Assembly: GCA_963575745.1 (NCBI GenBank)
Contig: CAUYUJ010016690.1
Span: forward strand, 176,044-240,043
Reading direction: 5' to 3'
DNA length: 64,000 nucleotides
DNA from: Prorocentrum cordatum
Lineage: Eukaryota > Sar > Dinophyceae > Prorocentrales > Prorocentraceae
Below are positions 57,356 through 64,000 of the stretch, piece after piece. Both the position numbers and the translations under genes were made by a program. Every line of letters starts with the position of its first letter. Positions within the stretch are counted from its first letter, which is position 1. The notes under the pieces are model-generated. The model did no database searches, was not told the DNA's origin, and saw nothing but the letters and a program-made list of their open reading frames with translations.

Positions 57356-57623
57356 TTTTTTGCTGGCGACGCGGGCAAAGGATATTCGCGAACGGTCCCG
57401 CGAGCGCGGCGCACGCCTACCGCGACAGCCGCCAGCGGCGAAGAACGGCACCTGAAAATCGGAAAATCAGATGCCGACTGAAACTTCCACTCCGCTCTCT
57501 TTCCATTTGTCTCCTGGCTCACCGTCCATCACCTCTCCGCTCTCACGTCCCCCCGCCCCTCATGGATGTTTCAGTCGGCGTCTGACCTCCGAGGGGGTTG
57601 TCAAAGCCCGCGGCCCGCGAGTC

Positions 57624-58694
57624 TCAGAGGTACAGCCCGCGGTTCGTGGAAGGCATCGCCTTGACCGTCAGGGGCAGTGGAGGCGGCCGCACGGCCGCTG
57701 CCTTTGCCGCGGGCGCCGAACTCGCGGCCGTCGTCCGCGGGGGCGGCGGTGGCGGCGGTGGCGGCGGCGGCGTCGGCGCGAGGTACGGGCCGCCGCCGCT
57801 GTCCTGGAGCGAGCGGCGCGGTGGCGCGCGGCCGTATTTGGAGGCGTACCACTCCGAATTGGGGCCTGAACCACCACGGTTGCCCCAGCGCTTCCCGCTC
57901 TTGCGCCACGTCTGGCCGCGCCAGAATTGCGGGCCACCGTGCGTGGGCGCGGGCGGCCCCCTGCTGGCGCGACCCCAGATGCCGACGTAGCGCTGCAGCA
58001 GCTCCAGTGGCTCCTGGACGCGCTTGGAGTTCCAGGCGATCGGCGCGCTCTCGCTCAGCAGCGAGCGCAAGAACTTGTACGCCTGCACCACGTCCTCTGG
58101 CGCCGCAGACGCTTTCGGCACTTTGGGTACCTTGGCGACGAAGGCGCCCACGTTGGGCGCGCCTGAGGCGCCCACGTTGGGCGCGCCTGCTGGCGGTTGC
58201 GCCTGGCGCCACGGCGGCTGAGGCTTCTCCGACGGCGGCTGCTGCTGCTGCTGCTGCACCTCCTGCTGCTGATGCTGCTGCTCCGCCCGCCACGTGCCGC
58301 CAGCGTCTCGGGCGCGACGTGGCGGCGACTTCGGCGCCGCGCCCTGATTGTGGACGGGGATGAGCGTCGGTCCTTGCTTCGCCTCTGGCGAGGGGTCGCT
58401 GCTGCTGCTGCCAGGGCACTCCGCCGTCTGCCAGCCTGGCGGCGCGGGATCGGCGATGAGGTCATCCATGCCTGCCTCCTGCGCAAGGCAAGGTAAACGC
58501 CGAGAGCACCGTCGCTTCTGGGCCCTGCCCCGCCGCCGCCTGCATCCAGGCCAACGCGGGCGAACGGGGGCGGGGCCGCATGGGCGTCGGGCGCGCTCGA
58601 TCCGTTTCCCTCGAGCCTGGGCGAACATCTCGAAGAGGTTTAAGGCTTCGGCGACCTGCTCGAAAAGCGACTGGCTCGCATCTGAAGCCGCCAT
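57624..58694 (-). CDS. Pro/Gln-rich protein of unknown function, two exons
   Basis: Exons 58694-58617 and 58478-57624, about 310 aa, stop TGA. The start MAASDASQSLFEQVAEALNL has a GCCGCC context. The 138-bp intron uses a GC donor and a GCGCAG acceptor and keeps phase 0, joining FEMFAQ to EAGMDDLIADPAPPGW. The middle is Gln/Pro-rich with a duplicated GAPNVGA. Then comes a conserved-looking AYKFLRSLLSESAPIAWNSK plus VQEPLELLQRYVG block, and the C-terminus is Gly/Arg/Trp-rich followed by a poly-Pro run and a basic tail. No internal stops or shifts. Two palindromes lie upstream at 59007 and 59032. I do not recognise a named domain. Confidence 0.65.
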   Translation of the reverse strand: MAASDASQSLFEQVAEALNLFEMFAQARGKRIERARRPCGPAPVRPRWPGCRRRRGRAQKRRCSRRLPCLAQEAGMDDLIADPAPPGWQTAECPGSSSSDPSPEAKQGPTLIPVHNQGAAPKSPPRRARDAGGTWRAEQQHQQQEVQQQQQQPPSEKPQPPWRQAQPPAGAPNVGASGAPNVGAFVAKVPKVPKASAAPEDVVQAYKFLRSLLSESAPIAWNSKRVQEPLELLQRYVGIWGRASRGPPAPTHGGPQFWRGQTWRKSGKRWGNRGGSGPNSEWYASKYGRAPPRRSLQDSGGGPYLAPTPPPPPPPPPPPRTTAASSAPAAKAAAVRPPPLPLTVKAMPSTNRGLYL

Positions 58695-59004
58695 GTGCAC
58701 CTCAACAGGAATCCAGGAAATCAGCCTGCACTGCCCAAGCGGACGCTTCGGGCTGAGCAGGCGTTTTCTGAATTCCCAGCGCCTCCGCGGAGTTGTCCAT
58801 GGCGCTGCTGGCCGCGCCCTCGCTCGCCATGCGCCCGCGAAGCGCCCGCGGCCGCTGGCGGCAGCGGCGCGGGGAGGGGCGCCGCGGGACCCGCGGGGAG
58901 GGCTGCTTGAATTGAAAAAGGCGCGGGGGGAGCGGCGGAGGGAGGCGGGCAAGGGCGAGGCAGCGGTCAGAGAAATGAGAACGCCCATGGCAATGGAACC
59001 AGCG

Positions 59005-59046
59005 AAGGCGGAACACCGCCGACAACAGATGGAGGCGGTGCACCGC
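59005..59046. promoter_or_regulatory. Palindrome pair upstream of the Pro/Gln-rich gene
   Basis: GGCGGAACACCGCC and GGCGGTGCACCGCC about 25 bp apart, roughly 310-350 bp upstream of the start codon. Confidence 0.55.
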
Positions 59047-59179
59047 CAGGCAAACCTTCCAAGAAATACGAAGAACCGCCTGAGCAGCGCAAGGACAAGC
59101 AAGGCCCGATAAGATTACGATCCGATTCTTCAGGCTTACGCCACATCCGCCGACCCCTTAATTGAAGTCAATGATCAGA

Positions 59180-59960
59180 TGGTTCGAAACCGTTTGGCGG
59201 TCGTTTTGGGGGTCTTGTCGGGTTTCTTGGGAGCTCTTCGGGGCCTGAGGGGGGCATCTTTGGGGCTGTTCGGGCTACTCCTGGGCTCGTCTTCGAGCTC
59301 TCTTGGGCTTCTTCGGGCTCTTCTTGGGCTGCTTTGGCGTCCTCGTGGGCCGTCTTGGGGCCTTTTTGGGCCCCCAGGGGTGCTCTTTTGGTGCCCCCGG
59401 GGGTTCCTGGGGGCCTCTTGGGGCCGTCTTGGGCCGTCTGGAGGCGATCGTCGGTGTCTTTGATCGCTCTTCGACCGTCTGTGACCATATTGAGCTCTCT
59501 TGGAGGCCACTTGAAGCGCCCCTGGAGCGCTCTTGGGGCCGTCTTCGGGGCCCTCTTGGGCAATCTTGGGCGCCTCTTGGGCTGTCTTGGGGCTCTCTTG
59601 GGCTGCCTTGGAGCTTCCCTGGAGGCTGCTTGGACCGTCTTGGGGCGGTATTTAGGGCCTCTTGGGCCGTCTGGGAGCGTCGGAAAGCCCAAAAAGCGAA
59701 TTCGTGAAAAATGTACGTTTTACGAAAGGAATGGGCAAATTTTTGCGTCTAGGGACCCTCGTGGGACGCATCTTGGAGGCCTCTTGGGGCCTCTTGGGGA
59801 CCTCTTGGGCCGTCTTGGAGGCCTCTTAGCCCGTCTTTGAGCCATCTTGGGCGTCTTGGAGCGCTCGTTTGGCGTCTCGGGGCTCCCGTGGGCCGTCTTG
59901 AAGGCATCTTGGGGCCATCTTGGCCCGTCTTGAGGCTTCCTGGGGCCCGGAAAAGCCCCG
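59180..59960 (+). repeat. CTTGGG-type degenerate repeat
   Basis: CTTGGG(G/C)C and TCTTGG words every 15-25 bp, as in intron 5 of the Mei2-like gene. It separates two genes of the large element. 59960-60220 has G runs and no gene. Confidence 0.7.
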
Positions 59961-60226
59961 GCGGCGCTCGTCCCGGGCCCGGGGGGGGCGCTCGTCCCGG
60001 GCCCGAGCGCACGTCCCGGGCCCGGGGGGGGGGTCAAATCGCCGGTTTGGGGTCCCGGGGGGGGGACTATAGGGGGGGGAACTATCTCACACGCCTAGAG
60101 ACCCACAAGGGGTCGGCGGATTTCGATCCGAGTTCCTTGTTTTCTGAACGCAGGCTGCGCGCCCCACGCGCCGCCCGCGGCAAATCCGACTGAGAGTCAT
60201 GCATCGCGCCACCGAAGCAGGTCGCC

Positions 60227-62209
60227 TCAGAACTCGCTCTTGCGAGCCTCCAGCTCGCTCTGCACCGGCGCCTTGGCCCAGGCGATGGCGGCCTCCTGAG
60301 TGGCAGATGAAAACCGTCATAAACGCAAAGTGGCCCGCGGGGTCTCTTTGCGCATATGATTGGAGCGAGGCCACGCGCGGCCGCAACAACGCGCTCCGCC
60401 GCCGCGCATCGAGCCCCGTGGCCACGCCGATTGCAGGAGATGGGACCCAAAAGTGTCCTTCTCCTTGCCGTTCCTGTACTTCTTGCTCTTGGTGCCGCCT
60501 GGCCCGCTGCGCCCGCTCCTGAAGAGAATATGGCTGCGAGTGGTCTCGTCGTCATACCGCGGTGCTTTCAGCTTGCATGCTGCCGCCTTCGCCTTCGCAG
60601 TCTTCTTCGGTGTTGCCTCGGCTTTTGCCTTTGCCTTTGCCTTCGCCGCCGATGGCTTCGCCGTGCCATCTGAAGCCTTTGTCTTCGCCAAGGCCGCCAC
60701 TGCGTCGGACTTCCTCCGCTACTTCTCGCCCTTCTCCGCTTTCCAGCCAGAGGAAGTACGTTGCCCCGCCGCTTGGAGGAGAACCAGGGCAGCGTCGGCA
60801 GGCAGCTTCGCCAGCGGCAGTGTCGGATCCACCTTGACAGCGGCAAGTGGCAATAACAAATCGCCGCGCCTGCGACGCCCCGCAGAGGGCGCGCCGCTGC
60901 CTTGGGCAGAGGCGCGCCCCCGTGAATCGCGGAGGCCGCGGAGGCGGGTCCAGGTTACCGTCCAAAAACCGTTGCCTTCTTCTGCGGCGCCCCCTTCGCG
61001 TCCACCTCGGACTCGCTCGAGCTCAGCACCATGACGTCAACGGCCGTTGCCTTGACCTTGGCGCCACCACCCAACTTTGAGGCCGCGGCCGCAGGCGCCG
61101 CTCCCGACATCGCGGCAGGCTTGCCCGCGGGAGCTGCTGGAGTGGGAGTCGTCGGCCCGCGCTGCGAGACGAGGGCGGCCGCCGCTGGGTTCGGCCACCC
61201 GCCGCGGGTGTTGTGCGTTGGGATCACCCCCAACGGCAACGCCGCTGGCGTCGCGGCTCCCAAGGGAGGCGTCGCGGCAATCGTCGCGGCTGCAACCGCA
61301 ACGCCTTGCGTCGGAGAAGGCGGCGGCAGAGGCGCGAAGGCGATCGGCGGCAACGCCGCCAGCTGCGGCGTTGCCTGGGCGCTGAGCGCTGCGTTCCTGT
61401 TGCCGCGCAAGCTGATGAGCTTCCCGAGGACCTGCGTCTCGAGAAGCCCAATTGTCGGCTGCACGGGCCCCTCCGAGGCGAACGCCTGCTCGTACAGCGT
61501 CGGCCTCTCCTGCTGGAACAGCGCCGCCGAGGGGGAGAGCGCGCCGACAAACTCGGTTGCCTTGCCTCGAGCAGCTGTGTAGGCAGGGGAACGCCACGTG
61601 GTCTTCACCAACTGCAAGTACACGTCCAAGAGCTGCGGAGTCGGCGAGTTCTTCTCGATGCCTGATCGCGGCTAGCAAGCCAAACGTCGGCTCGGAAGGG
61701 TTCCGGAGCCCGAGGCGCTCCAAGTGGCGCATCAACGTGACAAATTTCGAAGCGAACGACTCGGTTGGGCTCAGCAGCACGTGCCACGTGGAGGCAGTAA
61801 GCAACTCCACGAAGCACTCGTAACTTTGCCCTTTGGCCTTCGCGCGCCTCCCGCAGAGCCACTCGGTCGCGGCGCCGACCAAATCGTGACTGAACCCCGT
61901 CTGCCCGAGCTGGGTCAGCAGCGGCCCTTTCTCCGTGGCCGTCCACCTGCAAAACGACGGGGGAATGTTAGACGGCGGGGAGGAGGGGGGAGCGGGCGGC
62001 GTTCCGCCGAACGGAGGCGGGGACCTCCTCGAAGGGGGAACGGATGGCCTCTCGCCCGTGCGGGATCTTTGACCCGAGCCTCACCTCTGGCCTTCGATGA
62101 GCGCGCGCACCTTCCCGAAGTGCAGCTGCTCTGCAGCGCCCCTGGAAGGCCCGCTCGCCGCTGCAAGCGCCGCGGCTGCCTCGCCCAGGGCAGCCTGGAC
62201 GCGCTCCAT
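60227..62209 (-). CDS. Dinoflagellate-type protein with ATEKGPL and Lys/Ala-rich regions (frame-broken)
   Basis: Proposed exons: 62209-62085, 61946-60970, 60832-60458, 60295-60227, stop TGA. Intron 1 is a clean GTGAGG...TTTTGCAG (138 bp, AG|G). Exon 1 is an Ala-rich helix (MERVQAALGEAAAALAAASG). Exon 2 reads WTATEKGPLLTQLGQTGFSH, ECFVELLTASTWHVLLSP, RNPSEPTFGLLAAI, then after a one-base shift near 61660 continues EKNSPTPQLLDVYLQLVKTT. Exon 3 is Lys/Ala-rich (KPSAAKAKAKAKAEATPKKT) followed by YDDETTRSHILFRSGRSGPG. The last exon starts EAAIAWAKAP, a pairing I associate with one dinoflagellate family. TAG at 60719-60721 is in frame in exon 3. Whether exons 1-2 and 3-4 are one gene is not proven. 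Function unknown. Confidence 0.5.
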
Positions 62210-62365
62210 CGCGCCGCGGCGCGTCGGGGGGCGCCCGCCCCGCGGCCCCTCCAGAAGCGCTCGGTGGGACAGGGGCAGCGTATTGTGGCGAAGGGAAATG
62301 GCATGGCCCTTCACGTCTTCCCTCTGCTATCCTCTCCCCCCCCCTCTCCCCTCCTCCCCCCTCCT

Positions 62366-62884
62366 GGGCGGTGCGCCGCCAATGCGACCAAACAAACGGT
62401 ATATGATGAAACGTGCGCCGAAGGCGGTGCACCGCCAACGAATGCAGAAACACCTCGCGCAATCAAGGTGACGTGGGCGGTGGGCCGCCAAATGCGATGA
62501 CAAACTCGGGCGAAGCATGCGCCGCGGGCGGTGCACCGCCAACGCGCAAGAAACGCATCGCGCAATCACGGGGACGTGGGCGGTGCACCGCCAAATTCGA
62601 TGACGAATTCGGATGAAACGTGCTGCGTGGGCGGTGCTCCGCCGATGCGTGAAGAACCGATTCGCGCAATCAAGGGAACGTGGGCGGTGCACCGCCAACG
62701 CGACGAAACTTCAATCAACATGTGCAAAACGTACAAATTGCAATACGCGGGCAAAACATAGCGATGGGCGGTGCGCCGCCAATGCGATAAAACTGCTCAG
62801 AATTTGCAAGACGTGGGCGGTGGGCCGCCGAAACGAATCACATCAGACCGCGCCGCGATGAGAAGTGCGGGCGGTGTGCCGCCA
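62366..62884. promoter_or_regulatory. Ten-member palindrome array with about 52-bp spacing beside the right TIR
   Basis: GGCGG-N4-CCGCC starts near 62368, 62424, 62476, 62528, 62579, 62631, 62682, 62766, 62816 and 62870. Most gaps are 50-56 bp, about five helical turns, with one of 84. It sits between the start of the neighbouring gene (62209) and the right terminal repeat (63067). Confidence 0.75.
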
Positions 62885-63066
62885 ATGCGCATGGCATCCC
62901 CTCCCGATCCCCCCCCGCCATTCCCGCCCCCTCTCTCCTACCCCCCAGGCTGCGCGGGTTGAGCTCGGTGATGAACGGCCTTCTCGGTCGCCTGGCGCCT
63001 GGCGAAACACTGTGCTGAAGAAAACCTGCGCGTTTTTCGGTTTCCGACCCCCTTTTCAAAAAGCAG

Positions 63067-63343
63067 ACGAAAAAGCAGACTTATCGGACTTAAACTTATC
63101 TTATTTATAAGTATAACTACAAGTAACTTATAAGTATGGCAATTGGGTGCACACAAGTAACATATGTTCTACATGTGATTTAAGTATATATGTTAATGAA
63201 TTAAGTTAGATGTGGATGGTAGTTGCAGGATCTTAACATATCTCACTACAAGTGATTTCAAGTTACTTACAAATAACTTCATATATAATTGAAGTAACTT
63301 ATAAGTGACTTCATCTGACATAGATCTCATATGTCAACGCCAT
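63067..63343 (-). repeat. Right terminal inverted repeat
   Basis: 277 bp, AT-rich with several ACTTATAAGT-type words. Inverted matches to the left end at both its inner (63067-63088) and outer (63328-63343) edges. Confidence 0.8.
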
Positions 63344-64000
63344 TGGGCTCCTCTGGGCACCTCCCCCGGGGCCGGTTTTGTGAGGATGTCTCAAGCGAGG
63401 GCGCCGGTTTGGGATTCGTCACCGGATCCAGCGGATCCACCGGATCTGTCCGGAAACGGTGCCGGAGGCCGCTCTGGGCTCCTCTGGGCACCTCCCCCGG
63501 GACCGGTTTTGTGAGGATGTCTCAAGCGAGGGCGCCGGTTTGGGATTCGTCACCGGATCCAGCGGATCCAGCGGATCTGTCCGGAAACGGTGCCGGAGGC
63601 CGCTCTGGACTCCTCTGGGCACCTCCCCCGGGGCCGGTTTTGTGAGGATGTCTCAAGCGAGGGCGCCGGTTTGGGATTCGTCACCGGATCCAGCGGATCC
63701 AGCGAATCCAGCGGATCTGTCCGGAAACGTGCCGGAGGCCGCTCTGGGCTCCTCTGGGCACCTCCCCCGGGGCCGGTTTTGTGAGGATGTCTCAAGCGAG
63801 GGCGCCGGTTTGGGATTCGTCACCAGATCCAGCGGATCCAGCGGATCCACCGGATCTGTCCGGAAACGGTGCCGGAGGCCGCTCTGGGCTCCTCTGGGCA
63901 CCTCCCCCGGGCCGGTTTTGTGAGGATGTCTCAAGCGAGGGCGCCGGTTTGGGATTCGTCACCGGATCCAGCGGATCCACCGGATCCACCGGAATCCGTT
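63344..64000 (+). repeat. 131-140-bp minisatellite, right flank of the large element
   Basis: Unit starts at 63351, 63482, 63613, 63752 and 63892; spacing 131, 131, 139, 140. Length differences come from 9-bp GGATCCAGC/GGATCCACC sub-repeats. Same unit and orientation as 47215-47824; the array runs off the window end. Confidence 0.9.

Larger units (their letters stand above)
47825..63343 (-). mobile_element. 15.5-kb TIR element carrying five co-oriented genes
   Basis: ATGGCGTTGACATATG at 47825-47840 is repeated in inverted form at 63328-63343. TCCGATAAGTCTGCTTTTTC then GT at 47946-47967 is repeated inverted at 63067-63088. Both ends are AT-rich in a GC-rich setting. The same minisatellite flanks both sides, as expected if the element inserted into that array. 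Inside are five minus-strand genes at 48246-50657, 51324-54080, 56258-56999, 57624-58694 and 60227-62209. All lie behind GGCGG-CCGCC palindrome arrays. The first encodes a transposase-like protein. I read this as a large autonomous or recently autonomous DNA transposon, possibly CACTA-like. Coincidental inverted ends around ordinary genes is the alternative. Confidence 0.7.

Noticed and set aside
63305-63989. Repeated ORFs reading through the 131-140-bp minisatellite
   Set aside because: Open frames exist on both strands because unit length and GC content allow it; no codon structure beyond the repeat.

Overview
The window looks like nuclear DNA of a dinoflagellate; I cannot name the species. 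The base composition is GC-rich, with kilobases of GGA/CTC, GAT, GTC and GTA microsatellites. Introns mix GT, GC and GA donors with AG acceptors. The genes belong to families I associate with dinoflagellates: a Mei2-type RRM protein with a VKNTF N-terminus, a decayed LINE-like retroelement with a methyltransferase-like domain, and several dinoflagellate-restricted protein families. All gene models are hand-built from splice signals and frame continuity. No database search was possible.

Layout. 1-5.6 kb: repeats, no supported gene. 5.73-10.05 kb (+): an eight-exon Mei2-like RRM gene. Three of its introns are short terminal-inverted-repeat (TIR) units of 177-187 bp (introner-like), and others hold dispersed repeats. 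10-12.6 kb: microsatellites and a repeat-family element. 12.7-13.9 kb (-): a broken gene with a RanBP2-type zinc finger. 14-28 kb: dispersed repeats, several MITE-like TIR elements (one family with three ~151-bp copies), tandem repeats, a 100-N gap and an apparent retroposed poly(A) end. 28.0-40.2 kb (-): remains of a LINE-like element in the order coiled-coil ORF1-like pieces, endonuclease, reverse transcriptase, cysteine-containing tail, C5-methyltransferase-like domain, WW-domain ORF. 40.3-47.2 kb: repeats plus one partial exon.

47.8-63.3 kb is the most notable region. A 15.5-kb segment is bounded by inverted AT-rich ends: a 16-bp perfect outer match and a 22-bp perfect inner match. It is embedded in a 131-140-bp minisatellite present on both flanks. 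Inside are five genes, all on the minus strand and all intron-bearing. They are a transposase-like protein (DPMH, PKHH and ERKHK motifs), a zinc-ribbon/RS protein, a small cysteine-rich protein, a Pro/Gln-rich protein, and a dinoflagellate-type protein with a Lys/Ala-rich tail. Arrays of the perfect 14-bp palindrome GGCGGTGCACCGCC (and variants) lie upstream of every gene and beside both ends, with very regular spacing. I read this as a large multi-gene, probably CACTA-like, DNA transposon in which the palindromes may be binding sites or promoter elements. Two of its five genes look intact; the other three carry an in-frame TAG and/or a one-base frame change.
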